Shown here: positions 22,665 to 33,507 of the stretch, one piece after another
Numbering within the stretch: the stretch's first letter is position 1
Layout: each line of letters opens with the position of its first letter
From: Henricia sp. BOLD:AAB3569
Taxonomy: Eukaryota; Echinodermata; Asteroidea; Spinulosida; Echinasteridae
DNA: 64,000 nucleotides
Assembly: GCA_037783545.1 (NCBI GenBank)
Contig: JBBELK010001493.1
Coordinates: 1-64,000 of the forward strand
Reading direction: 5' to 3'
Translations under genes and position numbers: made by a program
Notes under the pieces: generated by a model
The model's input: only the letters and a program-made list of their open reading frames with translations
Databases searched by the model: none
Told to the model about the DNA's origin: nothing

Positions 22665-25283
22665 TGCATATCTGACCGTGTCATGTCTGCTCGGCTTCGT
22701 TTGAACGGTCCTGGCTCACTGGTCTTCCTGGCCGCCTACGCACCCACCAGCACCGCCACTGTTGCTGTAATGGACGCCTTCTATGACCAACTCGAAGACG
22801 TGATTCAGAGAGTGAAACCATCTGATACATTGATAGTTGCTGGTGACCTGAACGCAAAACTTGGCACAGAGAGAATTGACCCGGCGGTCATTGGCCCTCA
22901 TAGCATCGGCACCGTTAACGACCGCGGCCTGAGACTGCTTGATTTCTGCCGTGCCCACCAACTGACCTCAGCAAACACCTGGTTTCGAAAGCGGATGCTG
23001 CACAAAGTCACGTGGATAAGCCGCGCAGGGAACGCCAGGAACGCGATTGACCACGTTCTAGTCAGACAGAAGCACCTCCAGCAGCTGGTCGATTGCCGCT
23101 CGTACTCGGCAGCCTTCGACACGGACCACCGACTAGTCCTATGCAATATGAAGCTGCAGATCAAACGCGTACCGAAGCCTCCCAAACTGCCACCTAAACC
23201 ATGTGCACAACAGCTCACCTCCGCCAACGGTGACACAATCAAAAGAAACCTGCAGACGGAAGTGAAAAACCGCATCGCCACATCAGATGATTTGGAGGAT
23301 ATCACCTCTGCTATCCATGATGCCGCACTCAAATTCTGTGGTCCCACCGGACGAAACAAGTCGAAACCGCACATTACACCCGAAACGATCGATCTGATTG
23401 AAAAGAAGCGGAAGGCGACGGGTACCCCTCAATACCGTCTGCTCAAGAATCAAGTGAGGGCAGCGTGCGACAAGGACCTCGACACATGGCTGCTCAAAAA
23501 GGCGGATGAAATCAACGACGCATTCCACCGCAACGATTCTGCCCTTCTGTTCAAAACCACGAAGAGCCTGGTAGGAGATCCACGTAAGCCGGAAGCCACC
23601 ATTAAGCTCAGCAACGGCAATCTCTGCGACTCCCCTGAGGATGAAATCAAAAGATGGCATGAATATGCTCAGGGCCTATTCCAGTCTAACCTACAACGCG
23701 CACCGTACTCGCCACACCAATTTGCAGCTGCACCTCTACCCGCCGATGTCGTCAGACGCGCCATCTCCCGCCTTAAAAATGGAAGAGCTGCTGGCTCGGA
23801 CGGAGTTCAAGCGGAGTTTCTGAAGGCTATGCTTGATGACCCACTCGTGTTTTCTGCAATCCAACGCGCCATCAACCGCATCTGGACCACGGGCAACTGG
23901 CCACCCTCTGCGCTGATGTCTAATTACATCGCACTGTACAAGAAAGGTGACAACGGCGACTGCGGCAACTATCGGACTCTAGCTTTGATTACACACGCAA
24001 GCAAGATCATGCTGAACATCATGTTGGAGGATCTCAACCGTGTCGCCAAAGTCGCCGTCAGCGAAACTCAGTGTGGGTTCAGCGCCGGCAAGTCCACCAC
24101 CGATGCGATATTCACACTCAAGCTTATCGGCCAAGCTCACATGGCAGCTCGCAGACAGCTTCACATGGTCTTCGTTGACTTTCGTAAAGCGTTCGATTCT
24201 GTGATCCACCGCAAAATGCTGGAAATCATCGACTCGTATGGAGTTATGCCGGAAACCTCCCGTCTCATCGCCAATCTCTACAACGGCGCCCACGGTTCGC
24301 TCTCCTGGAAAGGCCTAACCACTGAATGCTTTGAGACGCCAGTTGGTGTACGCCAGGGCTGCCCCCTGTCTCCTGTGCTTTTCAACTTGTACACAGAAGC
24401 GATGATGCGAGAGTGGAAAGAAGAGGTGTCACATCTACTCCCTCCAGATGTCAGTGGTGACAAGTACTGGGAACTGAGATACGCCGACGACCTGGTGCTA
24501 CTTGCGCGCTCTGCAGAAGATGCCACTTTTATGCTGGATAAGCTCGACCTCATTGCCAACTCCTATGGTTTGAAACTTCATCCAGGAAAAACCGAACACC
24601 TAGCACTGAACGCTCCAGACGTTCCAGTCACTCTCCATGGCAACCCCATCAAGTCGACTACCAATTTCCGATACCTGGGCTGCAGCATCAACAACACCCT
24701 AGATGACTCCACCGAGATTCGCTCCCGCATCGCCATCGCAAAGAGTGCCTTGAACTCATGCATCTACCTCCAGAAATCACGTATACGCATCGAAACAAAG
24801 CTCCACCTCGCCAGAGCGCTCATTCTCTCAAAAATGATGTATGGGGCATCGACCTGGACAGTCAGCACCACAAGCGCAAATTCAATAGACGCGTTTGGCA
24901 GAACCATGTGGAGGAAGCTGCTTGGTGTCGTTTGGAGCGACTTCGTCTCAAACACTGAACTTGGACAACGTATAGGCGATCGCTGGCAACTCACCGAGGC
25001 CACTCTGATGAACCAGCAATGGACGTGGCTGGGGCATTTCCAGCGTAACACAAACCACCCAGCCCTGATCACTGGTCTGCCGACTGACGCACGCCCCACT
25101 CCAGGCAGGCCGCGTCTGCGATGGATGGATGGACTGCGACGATGGTCCGGAAAGCCGGCAGCAGCTCTCGCCGACGACGCAGCAGCCCGGGCCCCAATGC
25201 CACAGAAGGAACATGGAACCAGATCAACTTCAATGGTGCTAAGAAGTCATAGCCGCCAAGGCGCCTCTGGCGTACGACGATGA
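22665..25283 (+). pseudogene. RTE-like endonuclease/reverse transcriptase, N-terminally truncated
   Basis: About 872 codons are open to a stop next to the GAT tail. The first ATG (22683) is internal. The frame is coding-like right up to the truncation point at 22665, and the first part of the APE domain (including the QET motif) is missing. Present are AAYAPT, VAGDLNAKLG (~50-58), AIDHVLVRQ and DTDHRLV (end of APE). RT motifs are AAGSDGVQAEF (~370), VFVDFRKAFDS (~495), GVRQGCPLSP (~554) and LRYADDLVLLA (~597). The C-terminal TWLGHFQR...PGRPRLRWMDG block is typical of RTE. It is dead by truncation, but the remaining frame is unbroken, which suggests a young insertion. Confidence 0.85.
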
Positions 25284-25293
25284 TGATGATGAT
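22665..25293 (+). mobile_element. RTE-like LINE, 5'-truncated, nested in Helentron 2
   Basis: The uninterrupted sequence in element 3 (GATACAGACAT|AGGCCCTACGG, near 28945) fixes both ends. The insert starts in mid-coding sequence (translated ISDRVMSARL...) and ends in a GAT-type microsatellite tail right after the stop, typical of RTE LINEs. The target duplication is at most AT. Confidence 0.85.
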
Positions 25294-25404
25294 AGGCCCT
25301 ACGGCAGACTTTCACCAGCATGTATTATCATGACGTCATCAGGTGTCAAATTACAAAAATTCAAAGGTTATTATTTTCAAAATTCATATCTCAAGAACCG
25401 TAAT

Positions 25405-27319
25405 ACTGTTCCACAGACGGACTACTTCCGTTATCGTAAACAGAGAGCCCCATATACTCCACACACAGCGCCCGTGGTTACTGCACATTCCTATGGGCAC
25501 ACACAACTTCCGGCGAGTTCGTGTCAGTGGTACACACTTCAACGCTAAAACGAATCGGGCTAAATAAGATCGGAACACTTCGGGTAAAGATTTGCGCGTT
25601 CCGATTGGCTTAGAAACGTCATCATCGGAAAAGAGTATGCTTCCAGCTAGCCTGGGGTCCATTCGCGTACAAAATCGACCGCGGGTTGCAACTTTTGCGA
25701 TCAAAAACATTTTTTTCTCGTCCATAAAGCGATCCATAATCAACGTGAATCACCAAGCGACAAGGTATGTATACAAAAGTAGACATTAAACAATCCTACC
25801 ATACTGACAAAAAGTCCGTAAGGCCTACCATTTGTCGCAAAAATGTACTTTTAGGAGGGCATGTTGAGCAGGAATCCGAGACTTCGCTCGCGTGCAATGT
25901 CCACACCGACGTACGACCGAGTTCCACGCCGTGTGTAGGGCCGGGACGTACGGCGGTGGTGTGCCCACTGCATACGCGATGATCTCGTAATTCCCGTGAA
26001 ACAAGCGATGATGCAGCGTTAGAAAACCTGCGTTTTACGTCAATCTGTGCAACATTGTGTGCCAATTTTGTAACTGATATTGAATTTATTAACATTCAAA
26101 GACAATACGTGATATCAGATACACCAATTAAAGATATTTAGTTGTTACTTAACAAATGAAGGCAAATAATTTGTTGAGTAATATTATTCTTTGTCAATTA
26201 TTTTTGCAGCTTTTCTGTGGTCCTCGTCCTGTGACATACCACCAGTGAGCCTGAAGATTAAAAAGGGTAGTACGAGTCCCTTGATGATGCAGAATCGTCA
26301 TCCATAGTTGAGCCCCCTGCCCGTAGTAACATCTGTAATTACTATTATTTGTAAAGATTTAAATATAACCTCTAGGCTCCACATCCGTTTGTTTTGATCA
26401 AAACATAAATTATTTATCTCTGAAGAATAATACGTCATTCTCTTCTCTGTTTTGTATTTAATGTAACTTTGTAAGCAATTTGGAAAGTTGTACAGTTTGT
26501 GTGTGGATGCGCTTCCTGTCATTCTTTTTTGCTGCCCTCAATCCACACCTCTCCAAAATAGTATTGGCTTGGTAATTAACACATACAGTGATTGATTATG
26601 TCAATTAAATTATTGATGCAAGTCCCAATCTTGACAATAGACAGATTTGATTATATCAGTATCTCTTATCAATCTATTTTTCAACATTAATTGGGGAAAA
26701 AATAAGGTTCCCTTAACAATCAACATTTTTGCATAAATTATGCAAATTATGGGATTTCAATATAAACTAATTATCTGTAGTTAAGCAGGTTTGATTATTA
26801 CAATGTCTTGCATCATTTAATTAAAGTAAATACTTTAATTAAATGATGCAAGATGCATTGTAATAATCAAACCTGCTTAAGATAAATTTGAGAAAAATGA
26901 GTTTTCCCTTGAAAATTGACCGTTTTTGCATAAATTATTAATTTATTATGCAAATGAGGTATTTAAAATATAAATTAATTATCTGTCCTTGTACATATAT
27001 TAATAACTGTTGTTTGTACCAACTTTGGGCCATCCAGGATAGAGTTAAGCAAAGATATATAACCAAAAGTATAAGCCACAGTGACCATTGTCGGTGCCAA
27101 ATTAGAAATAAAAAAAACATAGGATAACCTTTGACCTGCCGATGAATTTTTACCCTGTTTTCAATTATCCAAACAGACTGTAGCTTCGCAATGCAAAATC
27201 CGATTTGAAAAAAATAAACAGATTTCTTCTAGTCAATAACCACTCTTTCAATTGACACTGATTTTAAATCGATGTGGGCTTTAAAATAAAAGGGTTGAAA
27301 CTGCCTAAATTATAATTAT
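25405..27319. mobile_element. unclassified 1.9-kb insertion in Helentron 2
   Basis: Element 3 reads AAGAACCGTAATAGATACTTG without a break. In element 2 the two halves are separated by about 1915 bp starting ACTGTTCCACAGACGGAC and ending AAATTATAATTAT. No terminal inverted repeats, RT or transposase were recognised. It contains the hairpin at 26782-26879, flanked by ~110-bp direct repeats that share TTTTTGCATAAATTAT and TTAATTATCTGT. Confidence 0.65.
26782..26879. repeat. 98-bp near-perfect palindrome
   Basis: TAAGCAGGTTTGATTATTAC... is mirrored by its inverse GTAATAATCAAACCTGCTTA, with about 47 bp per arm around AAAGTAAATACTTT and one small indel. It could be a MITE or a replication hairpin. 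Confidence 0.8.
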
Positions 27320-27876
27320 AGATACTTGAACAATTCTTTCACAACATGATAAGTCTAAATGAACTGAACAAATCATACGATGTCATGACCCCTGTGTGAC
27401 GCCTACTTCCGGTCCAAACCGGAAGTTCTTCGAAAATGTGCAAATTTTTAGCATTTTTAATGCAAATAGATTCAAAGTGGTAGTGAATTTGACCATATTT
27501 CTACGGAACGAAATGTTTCCACACATGTGGACCTTTTGACTATACCATTGGTGACGTCATGACATGGACGGTGGTTACGTAATGTGGTGTCAAATTACGC
27601 AAATTTGGAGCTGAGATGTTTTAAAATGCTGTATCTTGAAAACTACAACAGATATTGGTATGATTCCTTCGCCACATTTAAGAACTTGATGTTCAACATA
27701 TTGTTCAACAATTTGTGCACAAAATTGTGACGTCATGATGTCGTCACAGGTGTCACATTACAAGATTTCAAAGATTATTATTTCAACAATTCATATCTCA
27801 AAACGGTGCAAGCTATCAACCCCCCAGCTATGGCGGATATGCAGGGAGGAGATATTAGTTACCGGATTAGTGTATA

Positions 27877-27999
27877 CAGCAGCCGATTTCACGAAACTTT
27901 ACGCAATTGCGCAAGTCCACCTACGCCATAAGTTATTGCGCAAGTAATGGCGTAAGTGGACTTGCGCAATTGAGTAAAGTTTCGTGAAATCGGCTGCTG
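27877..27999. mobile_element. 123-bp palindromic MITE, copy 1
   Basis: CAGCAGCCGATTTCACGAAA runs into TTTACGCAATTGCGCAAGTC, and the whole ~53-bp arm is inverted on the right (…TTTCGTGAAATCGGCTGCTG). It sits at the same place as the copy at 30137-30259 in Helentron 3, so it was present before the two elements separated. Confidence 0.8.
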
Positions 28000-28123
28000 A
28001 ACTTCCATTTTTGCCATTCCACAGGTGATAACAACGTCTGAAATTCATCACAAAATGTTCATTTACCCCGATCACCTGGCGTTTGTAACAACAAACGTCA
28101 TACCTCTAGTTTTTTTTTCTTTT

Positions 28124-30368
28124 TAGGTGATCGGGCCAACAGCCCGATCACCTATTACTCTCGTACGATTTCTTTATTTTTTTTTTTTTTTTTTTTCTTT
28201 TTCCACTCAAACGTTTCCAGAGCTTTTCTTCAAAACGGTTCAAGCTATCAACTTGAAACTTTGTAGGAACATCAACCCCAATGTGAAGATGTGCATACAA
28301 GGGTGACGTCATTGTGACGTCATTAGGTATCAAATTACAACCCAAAAATGACCAAAATATGCATGTTTTAAAATGCTTCCGTCTGGAAAACCACGTGACC
28401 CATGATTTTCGTATTTGACAGGCTTATAGATAAGATCATGGCCTACGATTTTCTTCGTGTGGGCATTTTCATCTGACCCTTCCTTCTGGGGTCAATCTGA
28501 GGTCAAAGTTCAACGAAAACGAAAATCTCAATTTGTGCACTTATTGAGCAACAATGCCCATCAAACCAAGCTGAATCTTTAAGTAACTAAGTACAGGCAT
28601 AGGTCCTATGGCAGACTTTCACCAGCGTGTATAATATTATGATGGCATCAAGCGTGACGTCATCGTGACGTCATCAAGTATCAAATTACACCCCCCAAAA
28701 AACAAAATATGCATATTTTAAAATGCTTCCGTCTTGAAAACCACGTGACCCAGGATCTTCGTATTTGGCAGGTTTACAGATGACATTCTGTGCTACAACT
28801 TTCTTTGTGTGGGCATTTTCATCTGACCCTTCCTTCTGGGGTCAATTGGAGGTCAAAGTTCAACGAAACTGAGAATCTCAGTTTTTACACTTACCAGCAA
28901 CAATGCCTATCAAACCAAGCTGAATCGTTAGTAAATTAGATACAGACATAGGCCCTACGGCAGACTTTCACCAGAATGTATAGTATCATGATGGCATCAA
29001 GTGTGACGTAATCATGACGTCATCAGGTGTCAAATTACAAAAATTCAAAGGTTATTATTTCCAAAATTCATATCTCAAGAACCGTAATAGATACTTGAAC
29101 AATTCTTTCACAACATGATAAGTCTAAATGAACTGAACAAATCATACGATGTCATGACCCCTGTGTGACGCCTACTTCCGGTCCAAACCGGAAGTTGTTC
29201 GAAAATGTGCATTTTGTAAGCGTTTTGAATGCAAATAGATTCAAAGTGGTAGTGAATTTGACCATATTTCTACGGAACGAAATGTTTCCACACATGTAGA
29301 CTTTTTGACTATACCATTTGTGACGTCATCACATGGACGGTGGTTACGTAATGTGGCGTCAAAATACGCAAATTTGGAGCTGAATTGTTTTAAAATGCTG
29401 TATCTTGAGAACTACAGCAGATATTTGCATGATTCTTTCGCCACATTTAAGAACTTGATGTTTATCAAATTGTTGAACAATTTGTGCACAACATTGTGAC
29501 GTCATGATATCGTCACAGGTGTCAAATTACAAAAATTCAAAGGTTATTATTTTCAAAATTCATATCTCAAGAACCGTAATAGATACTTGAACAATTCTTT
29601 CACAACATGATAAGTCTAAATGAACTGAACAAATCATACGATGTCATGACCCCTGTGTGACGCCTACTTCCGGTCCAAACCGGAAGTTGTTCGAAAATGT
29701 GCAATTTTTTAGCATTTTGAATGCAAATAGATTCAAAGTGGTAGTGAATTTGACCATATTTCTACGGAACGAAATGTTTCCACACATGTGGACCTTTTGA
29801 CTATACCATTGGTGACGTCATTACATGGACGGTGGTTACGTAATGTGGTGTCAAATCACGCAAATTTGGAGCTGAGATGTTTTAAAATGCTGTATCTTGA
29901 GAACTACAGCAGATATTTGCATGATTCTTTCGCCACATTTAAGAACTTGATGTTTATCAAATTGTTGAACAATTTGTGCACAAAATTGTGACGTCATGAT
30001 GTCGTCACAGGTGTCACATTACAAGATTTCAAAGGTTATTATTTCAACAATTCATATCTCAAAACGGTGCAAGCTATCAACCCCCAGCTATGGCGGATAT
30101 GCAGGGAGGAGATATTAGTTACCGGATTAGTGTATACAGCAGCCGATTTCACGAAACTTTACGCAATTGCGCAAGTCCACTTACGCCATACGTTATTGCG
30201 CAAGTAATGGCGTAAGTGGACTTGCGCAATTGCGTAAAGTTTCGTGAAATCGGCTGCTGAACTTCCATTTTTGCCATTCCACAGGTGATAACAACGTCTG
30301 AAATTCATCACAAAATGTTCATTTAACCCGATCACCTGGCGTTTGTAACAACAAACGTCATACCTCTA
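28124..30368 (+). mobile_element. Helentron-like element 3 (uninterrupted)
   Basis: A 2.25-kb element starting TAGGTGATCGGGCC...GCCCGATCACC, with a T-tract at about 28171-28200. It ends GATCACCTGG, the hairpin CGTTTGT...ACAAACG and CCTCTAG. It lies 15 T-rich bases after element 2 in the same orientation. The body has degenerate ~360-bp modules (GGTCAAAGTTCAACGAAA, GCAGACTTTCACCAG) with paired TGACGTCA. A ~490-bp tandem duplication (about 29089-29580 and 29581-30000) carries the palindrome ACTTCCGGT..ACCGGAAGT. No protein is encoded. Confidence 0.8.
30137..30259. mobile_element. 123-bp palindromic MITE, copy 2
   Basis: Same sequence and position as 27877-27999, with a few substitutions. Arms of ~53 bp enclose a short spacer with TTATTGCGCAAGTA. 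Confidence 0.8.
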
Positions 30369-32943
30369 GTTCTTTTTCTTCTTTTTCCACTCAAACGTTT
30401 CCAGAGCTTTTCTTCAAAACGGTTCAAGCTATCAACTTGAAACTTTGTAGGAACATCAACCCCAATGTGAAGGTGTGCATACAAGTGTGACGTCATTGTG
30501 ACGTCATTGGGTATCAAATTACAACCCAAAAATGACTAAAATATGCATGTTTTAAAATGCTTCCGTCTGGAAAACCACGTGACCCATGATTTTCGTATTT
30601 AGCAGGCTTATAGATAAGATCATGGCCTATAATTTTCTTCGTGTAGGCATTTTCATCTGACCCTTCCTTCTGGGGTCAATCTGAGGTCAAAGTTCAACGA
30701 AAACGAAAATCTCAATTTTTGCACTTATTGAGCAACAATGCCCATCAAACCAAGCTGAATCTTTAAGTAACTAAGTACAGGCATAGGTCCTATGGCAGAC
30801 TTTCACCAGCGTGTATAATATTATGATGGCATCAAGCGTGACGTCATCGTGACGTCATCAAGTATCAAATTACACCCCAAAAAAAACAAAATATGCATAT
30901 TTTAAAATGCTTCCGTCTTGAAAACCACGTGACCCAGGATCTTCGTATTTGGCAGGTTTATAGATGACATTCCGTGCTACAATTTTCTTTGTGTGGTCAT
31001 TTTCATCTGACCCTTCCTTCTGGGGTCAATTGGAGGTCAAAGTTCAACGAAACTGAGAATCTCAGTTTTAACACTTACCAGCAACAATGCCCATCAAACC
31101 CAGCTGAATCGTTAGTAAATTAGATACAGACATAGGCCCTACGGCAGACTTTCACCAGAATGTATAGTATCATGATGGCATCAAGTGTGACGTAATCATG
31201 ACGTCATCAGGTGTCAAATTACAACAATTCAAAGGTTATTATTTCCAAAATTCATATCTCAAGAACCGTAATAGATACTTGAACAATTCTTTCACAACAT
31301 GATAAGTTTAAATGAACTGAACAAATCATACAATGTCATGACCCCTGTGTGACGCCTACTTCCGGTCCAAACCGGAAGTTGTTCGAAAATGTGCATTTTT
31401 TAAGCGTTTTGAATGCAAATAGATTCAAAGTGGTAGTGAATTTGACCATATTTCTACGGAACGAAATGTTTCCACATATGTGGACTTTTTGACTATACCA
31501 TTGGTGACGTCATCACATGGACGGTAGTTACGTAATGTGGTGTCAAAATACGCAAATTTGGAGCTGAATTGTTTAAAAATGCTGTATATTGGGAACTACA
31601 GCAGATATTTGCATGATTCTTTCGCCACATTTAAGAACTTGATGTTTATCAAATTGTTGAACAATTTGTGCACAACATTGTGACGTCATGATATCGTCAC
31701 AGGTGTCAAATTACCAAAATTAAATGGTTATTATTTCAAAAATTTATATCTCAAGAATCGTAATAGATACTTGAACAATTCTTTCACAGCATGATAGGTC
31801 GCAATGAACTGAACAAATCATACAATGGCATGACCCCTGTGTGACCCAAACCTCCAGTCCAAACCGGAAGAGGTTCGAAAATGTACACTTTTTTTAGCAT
31901 TTTGAATGCAAATAGAGCTAAAGTGGTAGGAATTTGACCATAGTTCTACGGAACAAAATGTTCCCTCACATGTGGACTTGATGACTACATATATACCACT
32001 GATGACGTCATCACGTGCACGGTGGTTACGTAATGTGGAGAAATTATTTGTTGGGTCCCTTGATAATTAAGCTAACTCGGTCGTTTGAGGGCGCTATGCC
32101 AAGCCTCCACTAATCTGACGATTTGCGCCCATATATAGTGCTCGACTTCTAATAATAAAACTTGTATCTAGGCGGCCTGTCTCGGGTCAGAGGTCATAAT
32201 GTATCTTTTTAAGGAGGATGTACGTGCGCGTGTAGTGAATAAGTCAGACAGACAAGACATAATAAGCAGGGCTTGATTTACAACCGAGAAAATTGGACTT
32301 TTGAAGATGTAAAACTGCTAGTTTCCGTGGCATCATCGCCAGGAAAGTTGAATGAACACTTGATAGCACAAGGACATTTCCTTTTGGTGACTTAGCTGTT
32401 GTATCTTGGGTGTAATTATGTACGGCTAGCCTTAGTCGGCGGACCAGAGTAAATATGTCTTCTCCCCGAAAACTGTGAATGTGACATGCTGGAAACCGTT
32501 GCTGTGTTGAAAATAAATGGACATGGTGGACCGCAACTCAAGTTGACCGGAGCGTCAGTTTATTCTAGATGCAATTGAACCCCAACTCCCCACACGGCGA
32601 TATACTACAGTAATATGATCTCAAATGACAACATCTTTAGAACTGTAATAGATATTGAAAAGATTATTTCACCACATATACATGTCAAAACTTGTTCTTC
32701 AGTAGATACTTGAACAATCTGTGCACACAATAGTAACGTTATGATGAGATTGACAATTATGACGTCATCAGATACACAATTTTAGCGTTGAATAGTCAGA
32801 GTCATGTCTTGAGAATTCCAATACTTTTTCAACATCAAACTCAAGCTTTCAAACAATCTCAAAACTCTGTCGTCATCATCATTTCAATGTTTATGTCACC
32901 CGATCACCTTGCGTTTGTAAAAAACACAAACGCGAAGCTCTAG
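30369..32943 (+). mobile_element. Helentron-like outer element, 3' remainder
   Basis: It resumes with TTCTTTTTCTTC, CCACTCAAACG and the same module order as elements 2 and 3. From about 32030 it diverges and lacks the 123-bp palindrome. Its own 3' hairpin GCGTTTGT...ACAAACGC and CTCTAG end at 32943, where LINE sequence resumes. Confidence 0.75.
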
Positions 32944-33477
32944 TCTTGTTTTTGTTTCATTCAATCTAAGTGACAACAACACGTCCCTCCTCCTACCCCC
33001 GTGGACGGAGGTCGCCACTTGCGGGCGCATTGCGCCCGCATGCTGTGGTTGGCGGCCCCTGCCTTCCCCACCCATTCCTCCCCGGATGGGTACCCCCCTT
33101 TTTTTCTTCTCTCCTTCTTTCTCTGTGTTGTTGTCGAGAATGTATCGTCTTTTTCTTCTTTGTAAGTGGAGCGCCACTTGTGTATGTTTAAATACGCCTT
33201 TGTTTCATGATTTAACATGAACTATTTTGTTTTGTTGATCAGTTATTTTCTTATTTGTTTAAAAGTATATTCAAGTAACATAGTTTCCTATTTACTATCC
33301 CTAATGAGACCTACAATGTGTTCAACTTATTATGTTACTTTACTAAATACCAAATCAATGATTCTGTTCACTAATATATCTATGTACTTATTTTGACTTA
33401 TATTTTGCATCTTTGTGTTAATATTATGTTTTCGTTTTTTACTTTGTAAATATTATTGTTATCATTACTGAAGATGC

Positions 33478-33506
33478 AATAAAGATGTCCTTTTGAAAAG
33501 TCAAAA
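33478..33506 (+). promoter_or_regulatory. poly(A) signal and A tail of LINE copy 1
   Basis: AATAAA at 33478-33483 is followed 20 bases later by a four-A end (33503-33506) and then satellite at TCCTTGTACAAT. Confidence 0.8.
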
Positions 33507-33507
33507 G

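Larger units (their letters stand above)
21822..28108 (+). mobile_element. Helentron-like element 2 (with later insertions)
   Basis: The 5' end is TTAGGTGATCGGGC with the palindrome partner GCCCGATCACCTA. A long T-rich tract follows at about 21871-21905. The 3' end is GATCACCTGG, the hairpin CGTTTGT...ACAAACG and CCTCTAG. It was about 1.75 kb before later insertions of an RTE-like element (22665-25293) and a 1.9-kb piece (25405-27319). The body is made of degenerate internal repeats with paired TGACGTCA words. It also carries the palindrome at 27877-27999. Confidence 0.75.
21763..32943 (+). mobile_element. Helentron-like nest in the LINE 3' UTR
   Basis: LINE copy 2 reads TTTCTTTCT|TCTTGTTTTTG with nothing between, so the insertion is exactly between T and T with no target duplication. 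The left end is TTAGGTGATCGG; the right end is a hairpin (GCGTTTGT...ACAAACGC) followed by CTCTAG. AGGTGATCGG at the 5' end is inverted as CGATCACC just upstream of the 3' hairpin. Asymmetric inverted repeats, a 3' hairpin, CTAG and T|T insertion are hallmarks of Helentron/Helitron2 elements. The outer element consists of 21763-21821, the T-rich remnant 28109-28123 and 30369-32943. Two further elements sit inside its T-rich stretch. No Rep/helicase is encoded, so all are non-autonomous. Confidence 0.8.
15311..33506 (+). mobile_element. L1/Tx1-like LINE, copy 1, split by a Helentron nest
   Basis: The element has a ~230-bp 5' leader, ORF1, ORF2, a long 3' UTR, AATAAA and a short A tail. The 3' UTR is interrupted at 21763-32943; without that insertion it is about 7015 bp, matching copy 2 (35682-42699, 7018 bp) almost base for base. 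Both ORFs are intact, so the copy may recently have been active. It is flanked by satellite on both sides and no target-site duplication can be read. The leader carries a five-codon upstream ORF (ATGGCTGACCATTAA at 15504). The Tx1 group contains many target-specific LINEs, which is relevant to its satellite location. Confidence 0.9.

Noticed and set aside
32896-33218. Frames of 73-93 codons on both strands in the LINE 3' UTR
   Set aside because: They are repeated in copy 2 with altered ends, overlap on both strands and lie downstream of ORF2; no domain.
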